Source: Baylisascaris procyonis (lineage: Eukaryota; Nematoda; Chromadorea; Rhabditida; Ascarididae). Taken from it: a DNA stretch of 64,000 nt. The position numbers were made by a program, and so were the translations under genes. The notes beneath the pieces were generated by a model. It saw only the letters and a list, made by a program, of their open reading frames with translations. It did not search any database and had not been told where the DNA came from. Where the stretch lies: assembly GCA_037389465.1 (NCBI GenBank), contig JAZARR010000075.1, positions 85,189 to 149,188 of the forward strand, written 5' to 3'. Shown here in pieces: positions 12,884-22,833 of the stretch (the first letter of the stretch is position 1; each line of letters starts with the position of its first letter).

Positions 12884-13684
12884 TCACCGGCAGTCACGAT
12901 GCAGTTTTGCGACATCCCCTACATTTTCTGCTTGTTCTCCTTCGGAAAAGATGGTGTCATTATAAACACGCGTCATTATGATCCTCATTGCAGCCGTCAT
13001 CATCTGCTCGTCCCACTGCGCCATGGTTCTCGAGCAGTATTTCATTATATCGCAGTGAACATATGGACTCGGTGCTCGTGGTGTCCGATCTTCGTCATCG
13101 CAGAGACAGTGGTTGCGTTCCGTGCTCTTCAAGTTCTTTGCCTCCTGAAGGTTTTTGATGTATTTTACACGCGCTATTAGCCACATATTGCCGCTATCCA
13201 CTGCACGCATTTCTCATTGGCCCGCATCCACAGTGTGCAGTTCTTGGTCTGCTAAAACGTGCTACAACAGATTTGGATGGGGTATAGAAGTTCTGCAAAC
13301 ATCGCTTTATAAAAGTTTTGGCTGTTGTCTTTTATGTCGGTGTTATAATTTGGATGGGTATCAGTGGCAAACATAAGATCATAAAAAATCACTGAAATGA
13401 TGCGCTCATCCTCTCGCGAATGGCGCGATGGAGCAGCCACACGCTTCGTGGAAGCGTTTTTGTTGTCGTTCGCTTGTACGTCCATTTGTCCCATATAGTT
13501 ATTTTAGTGATACTACCTCTTCCTCATCAGAAAATGCACAACCGTGCAAGACTTGCAAAAGCCGCTTCAGGCTGGTATACTCAAATTGTCCATAGGAAAG
13601 AGGCCGTTCTACTTCCATGTGAGCAAAACAATTTTTGTCACTTTTATGGTCTCTGAGCCATGAAATAACCTCTAATCCATTCAT
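12884..13684 (-). pseudogene. Possible minus-strand coding fragments, unrecognised
   Basis: Three neighbouring minus-strand frames (13684-13499, 13494-13252 and 13210-12884) have coding-like composition. The first ends just after a GAAGAG/GTAGTA donor-like site. The second contains a TTTCAG acceptor-like site before a segment with MFATDTHPNYNTDIKDNS. The third is rich in charged residues and Cys/His. I could not join them with confidence and recognise no domain. They could be a small gene reading toward the GC-rich gene, a pseudogene, or chance frames. Confidence 0.2.
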
Positions 13685-14109
13685 GCGATTGCGCTTTCGC
13701 CTTGAGTATAGATGAGCAGAACCGATCCTACTGCAGCATGGTTTTGCTTTGCTGCGTTGCTCAGCGGTACCGTTAAAGAATTAAAACAGCTGAGTTATGT
13801 GCAATGGTATCACTATTGCACCACAGCTGATTGGCCTAGGCCTCTATATTTTGGGTTCGTTTCTAAGCAAGCAGAATGGCTAGGGAATGTGAATTGAATA
13901 GGCCACCAGTTAATAGCGCTTATAATTTTTGTTAGCAATGTTTCAATGGTGGACACACTAGAACGTGAGAAGTAAATGATCTGGATTTTTACTTACTTAC
14001 GCATGTGGCATCATCATCTTCATTATCTTGAATGCAACATCAAGAGTAAACATCTCTTTACGCTTATAGATCTCGGCCTAAATTATTCCATGGCGTAGAT
14101 GATACTTTA

Positions 14110-14469
14110 ATGGAACTAATTCTGCGTAGATGCGGTCAAAGCTCGTTTGGAATCAGTGAGGGTTTTCCTATCGGTCAATGTGACGCTCCCAAAGGAGGAT
14201 TCGAACGAAATCAACGCCAGCAGGTTTGTTGGAAGGTGAGAAAAATTCAAACGAGCGCATTTTTGTTTTATAATCTGTTCATCTGTATATTGTTTGATAT
14301 CCCTTATGCACGTCCATCCCCCGAAAGGATCGTTCGTCAGTGGATGCAGAAGACAAGACGAATGGACGATGGTTTTACTTATGGATCAAAAGAGACTGCG
14401 ATCCGCGACAATTTCGTTCCGACTGTGCTTTTCATGCTTCATGAAAAGGTCAGTTGTTTCATCAGTTAA
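14110..14469 (+). other. Uncertain open frame
   Basis: A 119-codon frame without a recognisable domain. The part after about 14300 (RPSPERIVRQWMQKTRRMDD) looks coding-like, but its upstream part overlaps the dispersed repeat shared with about 5100. I would not call this a gene without transcript support. Confidence 0.15.
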
Positions 14470-15402
14470 AAACTGAGTGCTGGTTAATGTTGAGAGTGAA
14501 CTTTTAGTGCTGGGAAATTTTTGGCTGTATTACTGAATCAGAAAATGCCCTCAGTGTTTGCTGAGGTTAACTAGCTTTCTCTCGGTGTATTAATGACTGG
14601 CTAACTTAAACATGTCTACTTTTTGATTTAAACGGGAATCAAAACTCCCCGTTCTCCAGCATCCCCGAAAAATGAAGGAAGTGCGTTGCAAGTACTGAGT
14701 ACACGTGGTCAATGCATCCCCCCCCCCCACTCAACGATATTGTAATACCCAGGAAGAAGTTCCTGGCCTCGAAATTGCTGAGGTCGGTAAGGAGATGTAG
14801 TGCTAGAGAAACTTTCCATTTCTCGCACAGATTTATTCGTAGTAATATTACTGGAAAGGCAGGTTTGGAAGTTTGTGGCATATCAAAGTGAGTCTTTGAA
14901 GCGTATTTCGATGTCTTCTCGTTGTCTAGCTTGAAACCGTGCGGGCAAAACCACATATTTTATCGCACTTCTGAAAATTCCTTAAATTCAAAGTTTTCGA
15001 AGTACTGATGCAGCGATGGAAAGATATCCTCGCGGGGAGTTAATGTAGTAGTTCAAGGAGGAGGAAGGCACTATGGATTTAAGGAGGGTTTTAGGGGAGG
15101 GAAACTGGCATGGAGGATCGTTTGTTGCCATACATACACTCTCACGGAAAAGCCAATGGAGAGAAGGGCATCTTCCATTTGAGGTCAGCATCAACATAGG
15201 AAAGTCTTGCAATCAACATGTGGAGCACATATTCATATGCGAAACCAGATATTGCCATCCATTCGACCTTTCCCATCTGTGCATTTCATTTTAGCGCGCG
15301 GAGCTTAATAAGCAAAAAAATTGTTCCACTTTTTCCATGTCGGCTGTGAATTTTTGATGTGCATTTTTGTCCTATTTAAGTCTTAACTGATTGTGTCATA
15401 GT

Positions 15403-15723
15403 TTATGTTCGTGACCATATAATAAGTCGAGTAGAGACGAAATAATACTTTATGCTGACGTTTCGGCTCTTTGAGTCATCATCATAGCACATTAACCTGA
15501 AAATCATTAGGTAAATGCACTTCGCATGTTTTCTAGAATTATAGTAACTGCCGCTTTTATGCAAGGTGAAAAGAAAGAAAAAGGAGGAAAGGAAGAAAAT
15601 AATGAATTCAAAGATCGCGAGACAGAGGATTTCACCGATATAGATGTACTCACATGCGCAGCAACGAATAGAATAAGCAACATCTTTCATGCAGCAGTCA
15701 CCTGGATTGTTCATGGGACACAT
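15403..15723 (-). pseudogene. Penelope-like GIY-YIG endonuclease fragment (minus copy)
   Basis: The frame begins with CCMKDVAYSIRCCACEYIYIG, matching the Cys-rich lead-in and the YIYIG core of the Penelope GIY-YIG domain. It then passes abruptly into sequence that in the other copy lies near the element's 3' end, so the middle of the endonuclease is deleted. Confidence 0.7.
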
Positions 15724-15968
15724 AATAAACCTGGAGGGGTTATGAGATAGGCGATCACATAGTCACTAGCGGGCGAGAACTTGTCGGAGTGTGGGAGGTG
15801 TTGTGGCGCTTAATGTAGTTGAGATGCGATGTTTATTCAGGAGAGGGAGAGCTCTTCTGTAAAACCGTCACTTATATAGGGGATAGAGAATGGGGCTTGA
15901 GCATTCCGGCTATGTTTAATACGTCTTCAAGGGGTTGAAAGACGCTGTGACTTGTAGTCGGATGAAAA

Positions 15969-16389
15969 CTAAAGATGGTGACCGTTGGCAACAAGAATAG
16001 ACTGGGCATGACGAAGAGAGGTTTTCACGCTTCTGTGGTCTAGATTGAGGCTGACGGTATGGAGAGTTTTTATGATCAGGGATACGACATTACGTTTGAT
16101 GTTAGGTGGATGAACAGAGCGGACCAACAAGAACATTTGAAGAAGGTTTGGTATACCAAACGGAGCAAAATTTAGCTTTAGAATGGAAAGCATAGGTGTT
16201 GAGGAAGAGCACGCCTTCTGCAGATGGATTTTCGATTGTGTATGAGATAGTGTCGGCATAATTGAGGGTGTGAAATAGGTGGTAGAGATGATTAGGAGAT
16301 TTAGTGATAACGAACATATCATCGATATAACGAATGCGCAAGATGGGATCCATGTTCATTTCATAGCGATAAAGGCATGTTTTTTGCAT
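15969..16389 (-). pseudogene. Penelope-like reverse transcriptase fragment
   Basis: The minus-strand frame from 16389 contains ILRIRYIDDMFVITKSP, the catalytic YIDD box of Penelope-type reverse transcriptases, followed by a FLNTY-like segment and WYTKPSSN. The homologous reading then moves to another frame (16322-15969, with HPPNIKRNVV), so a frameshift separates the two parts. The N-terminal fingers and most of the palm are missing. Confidence 0.75.
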
Positions 16390-16444
16390 CGGGACAGCAA
16401 ACCTAGGCGTTGGCGAATTTAGGTTAGATACCGACTAATAGCTG

Positions 16445-16735
16445 ATGAAAGTAGCCATGAACAATCCAAGTGACTGCTGCATTAAAGATGTTGCTTATCA
16501 TGCTCGTTGCTGCGAATGTGAATTCATCTATATCGGTGAAACGGACCGTTTTCTGCACGAGCACATTACAGAGCTCATGCTAAGCATGTCCTCACCACTA
16601 TCGCGATCGCATACCGCATGCGCAGTGGCCAAGCACATTACCAAATTCGACAACCTCCACGCTACTAACATTGTTTTCAAATTACTTGCTCACCGCAAAG
16701 GCACACTCACTAATTCGCAAGACCAGGGAAGCTAA
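16445..16735 (+). pseudogene. Penelope-like GIY-YIG endonuclease fragment (plus copy)
   Basis: The frame contains CCIKDVAYHARCCECEFIYIG followed by ETDRFLHEHITE, the GIY-YIG core with the downstream Arg and Glu/His region typical of this endonuclease. It is longer than the minus-strand counterpart and lacks the reverse transcriptase part, so it is a 5'-truncated copy. Confidence 0.72.
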
Positions 16736-17400
16736 CCTCATAAAGTCGCTAAAACTAACGATAACGGATGTGTCGACTTATCCACCGTCACTAACCTTTC
16801 GTCTCGCGATCTTTGAATTCATCTTTTTTTTTCTTTTTTTGTTTCTTTTCCTTGCATAAAAGCGGCAGTTATCATAATTGTATGAAATGTGCCAAAGTGT
16901 GTTTATGTGATGATTCTCAACCTGGTGTTCTATGATTATGGCTCAAAGAGCCGAAACGTCAGCATGAAGTATTATTCCATTTCTACTCGACTTATTACAT
17001 AGTCATGGATATAAACTATCACAGAATCAGTTAAGACATAAGTAGGACAAAAATGCACATCAAAAATCCACATCCGATACAGAAAAAATACAAAAATTTT
17101 TTTGGTTGTTTTGTTTCGCGCGCAAAAATGAAATGCGCAAATCGAAAAGATCGAATGGGTGGGAATATATGCTTTCAGATATGAATATGTGCTCCACATG
17201 TCGATTGCCAGACTTTCCTATGTTGATGCTGACCTCAAATGCACGATGCCCTTCTCCCCTTGGCCTTTCTATGAGAGTGTGCATATCGCAGCAAACGATC
17301 CTCCATGCCAATTTCCCTTTCTTAGAGCCGAAACATCAGGTAAAGTAGTGTCGATCTCTACCTGGCGGATTGCATGGTCATAAATATAAACTATTATGTA

Positions 17401-17745
17401 ATCTATCTATCAATCATATGTCTGCTAAATAGCAGTGTTACTATACATGTATGTATAAACTACTGTTGTAAATCTGGTTAATTTATATGGTTTGTCATGC
17501 CTTTCTAGGACTCGTTCAGCGCTTTCAACTGAAGTTGAGTTCGGGCTGTTGAATGGCCCAAGTTTTTGCTATTTTTACGTTGTAGCAAATTAGACGATTT
17601 ATTCAAATTTTAATGACAGTGTCAATACAGAGGCACTAAGACACGATATGGAGAGTTAGGTACATTTAGTAGGAATGTCAACGATGGGAGGTGTATTGAC
17701 CACCGCCCTGTCTTTTCCTTGTCTCTTATGTTGGGTCGGGTGCAT
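17401..17745. other. Unassigned AT-rich spacer
   Basis: I see no gene here. It lies between the Penelope-like inverted repeat and the minus-strand LTR element. Confidence 0.4.
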
Positions 17746-17916
17746 TGTTATGTGTGAATTTGGTCAGCAATAAAAAATATAGGACACAGTTTGTCCCCAA
17801 GGATTCTGAACAAACAATATGAACAAACAAAAGCGAGAAAATCGCTATAAAAGTTGAGCCTACGCTCTTTGTTGTTCGTTATCGACTGAAGTGCGGCTCG
17901 TTTTCCGCTGTCTGCT

Positions 17917-18087
17917 TCAGTCAGCTCCCAGTTGACGCGTGGCGTTCTCCTGATCCCCGTCGCTTTGTCTATTTTGCCCACTGGTGTTGATCCACGTCGA
18001 CGCTCCCGATACTGAACTACCGTCTGCGACCAGCCTAGTTGTCGCGCTACTCCTTTCATTGACGCTGTCTTGCTCGCCAGTGATCAT
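17917..18087 (-). pseudogene. Possible gag-like 5' reading frame of the minus-strand LTR element
   Basis: Just downstream of the LTR and its primer-site-like sequence, on the minus strand, an ATG at 18087 opens a hydrophilic frame of 56 residues that ends at a TGA. Its placement fits the beginning of a gag gene. A second minus-strand frame (18059-17748) overlaps it, so I cannot say which was used. Confidence 0.35.
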
Positions 18088-18181
18088 CTTTTGGTTCGGT
18101 CGGTTACCCAGGAATATTCAATTCACGTTGAGGTGGCTCGTCCTAGAATTCCAATATCAGATTCTGCTGATGCAACCGACT

Positions 18182-18195
18182 GTTGCACCTCGCCA
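18182..18195 (-). other. Primer-binding-site-like sequence next to LTR
   Basis: On the minus strand the LTR end ...TTTACACAGCA is followed by GTGGCGAGGTGCAAC. The TGGCGA start is like the primer-binding sites of many LTR retrotransposons, and it also occurs at 32300-32291 (minus, TGGCGACCCCTCAGC) and 21374 (plus, TGGCGATCAGA). The tRNA used is not determined. Confidence 0.55.
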
Positions 18196-18830
18196 CTGCT
18201 GTGTAAACCACACCTCAAACTTGGGTAATTAAACCTTTATTTACACGTTAAAACAATCAAAACACGACGAAGAAGCAATTGTCAGAGACGCACATCATTA
18301 TTATAACCCTTAAAACACGCATGTTTATTATACAAGCACATATCACTGGGCAGGTATACAACTACAACATGACAAGGAATACACTGATATGAGCAGAAAA
18401 TCCATTGAAAGCGCAGTTTCGATCGAATAGTTGTCGAAACTTTGAGATTCACTTATATATAGCCTTTTCGCTGATACGTTCTGATACTCATGGCCCGCCC
18501 GTTCTTTGTGGCTGACCGCAGTTGTTTATGCACATTTGATGTGCATAACAACTTTTACGATATCCATTTGCCCTAATTAGATGAGCATAATAACTTTTAC
18601 GATGTGTTTATGCTAACTTGGCGTCTTTATGCGCTTGTTGAAGACAAAGCGCTAACATGCTCTCTTTGTGCCATTCCGCGTGCATTCCGCTTTTTTGTGC
18701 AAAAACATATCTGAGTGACCGGTCAACGAGCTTACTCCGTTTGTTCATTTGCCCCCATTCGATGTGCATAAAAGCTTTTACGACGTTTATATCCTCAACT
18801 CAATGTGCATATCAACTTTTATGATCAGTC
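18196..18830 (-). mobile_element. LTR of a minus-strand retrotransposon
   Basis: On the minus strand this stretch has a TATA box (CTATATATAAG, 18462-18452), an AATAAA signal (18241-18236) and the end ...CCCAAGTTTGAGGTGTGGTTTACACAGCA before a primer-site-like TGGCGA. The outer boundary near 18827 is inferred from a purine-rich stretch (GGAGTTGGGGATAT on the minus strand). Its end sequence is shared with two remnants at about 31.8 and 32.3 kb. Length is about 630 bp. Confidence 0.6.
18537..18826. repeat. Diverged repeats in the U3 part of the LTR
   Basis: The phrase ATGTGCATAA-(n)-AACTTTTACGA occurs in four diverged forms at about 18538, 18581, 18761 and 18802, interspersed with CCATTTGCCC-like blocks (18562, 18746, 18844). 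In the upstream half of an LTR this would be the enhancer region; that role is inferred. Confidence 0.65.
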
Positions 18831-18918
18831 AATATCCCCAACTCCATTTGCCCTGATTTCACCATCACGCATTCGCTTCTGCTGTAAATGATTCTGCAAC
18901 TTCATCTAACTCTTAAAT

Positions 18919-19720
18919 TTATTTAGTCGCGCACAATCGCGAAAGGTGGAGACATAGAATCCTCTCACAACAATGTGGGGATTCTGTGTCTCCTTTCCTA
19001 CCAAATCTCCAGCGAGATCTTTCTATTGGTTTCGCTGGAATTTTATTTTGTCTACTCGAGGATCCATGCGACGCTCTCGAGGCAACGATCCTTACGTCCG
19101 ATGATAGCTGGTTCGAAGCGCATCCGGTCACATGTTGCTGAAGGTTTTCTGCTGCGGTCAGTTCCCCTGCGTTTTCCTTGACGAAAATAACTGTCGGGTT
19201 GGGTATTTCCCTTTTCTTGCGAAGTTTCTTCACCACGGTCATACATTTGGTCGCTGCAAAGGTAATTATTACAGATACTGCAATGATCGCAATAACGATA
19301 AATAAAGCTTCCCAATACTGAAAGACCTCAAAGATTTGTTGAATATTATTGTTAGCTTCTTCTGCAAGCGTTTCAATTTCGCTGCCGAAGTCTCAGAGAG
19401 CCGTGCAGCTATCAGAGAACATTAACGGTTTTGCTGTTAAGCCCCAAAGAGCACTTCGCGATTTGAGTAGATCGATCTACGCTTGAGCTTGTTATATTGA
19501 TTTGTCTTGAAGGGTGCCTGACCAAAGCACGAGTTCGTTCTCAATTTTCCCATTATGGGCTTCTTCTTTGCTGCTTTCAATAATACATACTGAGGGGCTG
19601 CTGAAGATCAGCATTTTTACAAAGAAATAAATTTTGAGGAAGGAAGCTGAAAAAATTTTCAAGAAACAGGCAAATCCCCCTGGGGACAGAAGAATTCGAA
19701 ACTTTAGGAAATACAAAAGA
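18919..19720 (-). pseudogene. Degenerate membrane-protein ORF, env-like, of a retroelement
   Basis: The minus-strand reading from about 19720 to 18919 is interrupted by several in-frame stops in its upstream half, then stays open to a stop at 18919. The open part has a hydrophobic span (about 19310-19250, with FIVIAIIAVSVIITFAA) followed by Cys and a basic tail (KKLRKKRE), then a hydrophilic tail. A helix-prone stretch lies just before the membrane span. Ending about 90 bp before an LTR on the same strand, it fits the envelope-like third ORF of some nematode LTR retrotransposons. No fusion-peptide or receptor-binding region is recognisable, so the env assignment rests on topology and position only. 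It is broken and cannot encode a full protein. Confidence 0.4.
18941..18996. repeat. Hairpin-forming inverted repeat
   Basis: GGAGACATAGAATCC (18948-18962) pairs with GGATTCTGTGTCTCC (18978-18992) with one mismatch, and flanking GAAAGG/CTTTCC extends the stem. It lies inside the env-like remnant near its 3' end. Confidence 0.7.
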
Positions 19721-19999
19721 GTGCCAGAAGTTCCGGATAAAAGACTGAAGAGAGTGTTACTTCATTATGCTCATTTGCCGTGACTCTATCAAACTTACTA
19801 CTCTCATATACTGCTTATGTGTAATAAAACGTGTGCAGAAACGCGTCCACATTTTAACTTCACCGACTGGTCTTATGAAACCTCCTCAAGTGATTCGTTT
19901 CACCGACTTTTTAGGTCAATCAATCCTTTATGGCCTTATTAGAAGTTTGGCTTTGGACGCGATGGACTCAATTGGAAATTAGCATACTCAGCAGAACCG

Positions 20000-20260
20000 A
20001 ATACCACGATCCGGCAACCAAATCAAAGGCCAAACTCGGCGCTCCGATGCACCAAGGGCGCCACCAACTCCGTGCTGGTTCTGCGGCGCTATGCATTTCA
20101 ATCGTGACTGCAAGTATCGCCAGCACCGCTGCTCATTGCGCTAAACTATTGGATATAAGGAAGGTTTCTGCAACGCCACCAAACGCCGCTCAAGGAAAAA
20201 GCATCGTTCAAAACAAAGTGCCTTGCCCCCACAACGAAGAAGGCGAGTACGATCACATGC
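20000..20260 (+). pseudogene. LTR retrotransposon gag remnant with zinc knuckle
   Basis: From 20073 the frame reads CWFCGAMHFNRDC, a CCHC zinc knuckle, followed by a second Cys-rich stretch (HRCSL...GYKEGFC) interrupted by an in-frame TAA. The second half is Arg/Lys-rich, as in nucleocapsid regions. The stop shows the copy is decayed. Confidence 0.7.
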
Positions 20261-20312
20261 AGTTTTCACCGTCTCAAGGATCGACTGCACCCAATATTGA
20301 CGCTTCACAATC

Positions 20313-20759
20313 GTCACAGTGGACGACCAAGCAATCAGTTTCCAAGTGGATAGCGCATCAGATGTCACGATCATCAGCAAGGCAACATGGCAGCTCATCG
20401 AACTATCAACTCTCCGACATTCATCAGTCATCGCTCACAGTGCATCAGGAGGTGAAATCAACATTCTGGGACAACGAGCATGCACCTACAGCTTACAGAC
20501 CGCCTCAGCGAAAGGACTATTTTACGTAGCCAACACTCAGTGCAACCTACTCAGAGCCGAATGGATCTCAAAGATGGGAATGCACACAGTCATGGACTCC
20601 CTCCCAAGTCAGCGCCAGTATCGCTGCACCAAGCAACAGCCACATGGCAGTAAGCCCCCCCCATCCCCAGGTCTTCAGTACCCATTTGGAATACTTACAG
20701 CCAATCAAGAGCCATCCTTCAGGTCAAGCTGGGCGTTAAATCGACCAAAAACACGCTAA
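20313..20759 (+). pseudogene. Retroviral-type aspartic protease remnant
   Basis: The frame contains ISFQVDSASDVTIISKATW, the D-S-A active site with the hydrophobic flanks of retropepsins. About 45 residues on it has GGEINILGQ and then YVANTQCNLL, the layout seen between protease and reverse transcriptase in Gypsy-like elements. It stops at 20759 before any reverse transcriptase motif. Such proteases work as homodimers to cut Gag-Pol; this copy is truncated. Confidence 0.75.
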
Positions 20760-21007
20760 CGTTGCAGCAATTCAACCGACCACAATCAGTCGGACGGTCT
20801 TCGGATGCTGTTCGAAATGTTCGATCTCCAGCAACCATCACAGCAGCCAACGGATCGACAACACGCACGGCCATTCGAACCCTGTCAAGTTGAGGATAAC
20901 CGAAACGTGCGAGACGAATACGCCAGCGTCCACGACGGTTCAGCATCGAACCGCAACGAAAGATTTATGGTGATGCCGATCTTTAACCCCCCCCCCTCTT
21001 CCACTTC
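20760..21007 (+). mobile_element. Probable pol 3'-end remnant after an internal deletion
   Basis: Between the protease remnant and the polypurine tract only about 250 bp remain. They are rich in CGA/CGC and encode basic Ser/Thr/Arg-rich peptides like the tail after integrase. Reverse transcriptase, RNase H and the integrase core are absent, so the copy has a large internal deletion. The tail assignment is an inference. Confidence 0.4.
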
Positions 21008-21017
21008 AAAAAGGGGA
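21008..21017 (+). other. Polypurine tract of LTR retrotransposon
   Basis: AAAAAGGGGAG lies immediately before the LTR. Such tracts prime plus-strand DNA synthesis during reverse transcription and mark the start of a 3' LTR. Confidence 0.65.
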
Positions 21018-21372
21018 GTTTTGGATATGTGTGATGTTTCATCACATTCAGAATGATGACTTCGCATGCCGGAAATGATATTGCAAAACGCATGCACGTG
21101 GCAAAGATTGCAATGTACAATGGCCACGTTATGACGACGCGCAGTGATGTAGTGGATATCACATGATTACATAGCAAGGCTATCATACTCCAACATGGAT
21201 TGTCACGTGACGACCACTATATAGGCTATGCCTTTTCCATTGTTTTTATGTGTGTGTGTCTTGTGTGTATCCTCTCACTACTTCGGATCTAATAAAGCTT
21301 CCTCCTCAACTCGCGGTCTTCGTCTACATCAGCGCACATCAACCGCACTCAGCACCAATCAGAGACATAACA
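21018..21372 (+). mobile_element. LTR of a plus-strand retrotransposon
   Basis: The stretch has a TATA box (TATATA at 21218), an AATAAAG signal at 21291 and ends in ...GACATAACA, directly followed by a primer-site-like GTGGCGATCAGACA. A polypurine tract precedes it. The left edge is only approximate (TTTTGGATATG or TGGATATG). Length is about 350 bp. Confidence 0.65.
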
Positions 21373-22833
21373 GTGGCGATCAGACATACGACAATGGCGA
21401 TCAGATACGTAACAAATTAATTACGCTACTACGAAATATCCGTTGAGAAAAATTCTCAATTCTTTCGAATAATACATGCATTTGTTGCACCATCCCTGCA
21501 AATATAACGTTATGCGTTAAAAATTTTCTTTTCTGCACAGGTGAGGATATTCTTGATCTCCGAATTATCATTTATTTTGATTTCTGCTAGAGACTGCGAT
21601 GCTTCGGTTTCTTCCTCGTAGTTTCCTGTTCGTATGTCCCTTTTTTTTTTGAAACTTTACAATAAAATAAAGAGATATTAAAAAGGCGGCTCCAGTTTGT
21701 CGATGGGTGCAGACAGAAATCGGCGAATTGCATATTGCTGCGTTCTGTCACTTTTTGGGTTACGTATCGGCAAAGGTCGATGTGAATGTTAGCGTGATGG
21801 ATTGCTGCAATTACCGATTGACATTTATTGAAAAGGCTTTTGCGTCTTCAAGAAAACTCTTATGTCAAATCACAATAATGCATTATTCCGTCAATCCATC
21901 ACTCTGTCTTCATCCACCAATAAAAATTGGAAGAGTAATTTTCAGAGAACATCAAATAAAACGAGAGCAATGATCTTTGTAACAGCGAACGGTATTATTA
22001 TTACAGTGAGCGAAGGTTTATCTCTGTTCATTTTCTTCATAAAAACTTTGTAAATGTCAATTCAACCAGTGATGGTCCACATTTGCTGAATTAAAATGAT
22101 TTCTAAAAAATTTCCGACACAGCAATTCTGATTTGACAGATGTCAGCTGGTTAGCTTTATAGTGAAATATTTTGCTCTATCTACCTCTGAATACATGAAT
22201 GCATTCAGCACCGCTTACCATTTATTTGGCCGTTTTTTTTGCCTTTTCTGGAATACAAATCAGTAAACTCATATTGTTTCAGCCATTTTTAGATTATCTG
22301 CTTTTTAGACCACGCCTTGTATTATGCGCCCGACAACCGTGAATGCTTTGCCTGGAATTTCCAAAAAATAGAGCAGCCAGTTCAGACTGCGACAGATTTT
22401 CGCACCTAGTTCGGAAATAACAGCATTGAGGCTGATAAAAAGATGGTTTCTGGCAGGTGGAGGGGTGGGAGGAGGTAATGGATCTTCATATATGAAAGGT
22501 GATCTCTTGTTATCAAATGAGGTCTTGTGATTTCTGTGATCGCGGCGATCTTCATTATTGTGCAACAAATTGTTTTGCTCTCACTCTTTTGGTGTTGATG
22601 TTGATCTTTCCCCATGTGGACTATGGTTTGCCTTAGAGGCCGTGTCCAACGGTATAGATAAGCTGCGGTCTTTCTCGCTCATTTATCGTTTCCTGGTGTT
22701 GTCGCTGGTAATATACAAACTCGCTGCTTAGGTGAGATTCTTCACACGCCATAGCAGTCGCAGTAACATTTGTTCTGCGAAACGTTTCAGTATCACTTTT
22801 TCGATTATTAGATTATTTGACGGGAATAGAAAA
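21373..22833. other. No gene recognised
   Basis: After the LTR a second TGGCGATCAGA phrase occurs at about 21397. Short frames follow (for example 21707-21973 and 22305-22615) but none has a domain or good splice sites. Confidence 0.4.

Larger units (their letters stand above)
15060..17400. mobile_element. Two Penelope-like retroelement remnants in inverted orientation
   Basis: A long inverted repeat is centred near 16.2-16.4 kb. The minus-strand copy carries a reverse transcriptase fragment (16389 downward) and then a GIY-YIG endonuclease fragment (about 15725-15650). The plus-strand copy has the same GIY-YIG region at 16445-16735. Both copies end in the same 3' sequence, CTCTTTGAGTCATCATCAT / GCTCAAAGAGCCGAAACGTC and TCTACTCGACTTATTA, and the similarity continues outward into 15060-15300 and 17106-17340. 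A YIDD reverse transcriptase linked to a Cys-rich GIY-YIG domain is diagnostic of Penelope-like elements. Both copies are broken. Confidence 0.8.
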
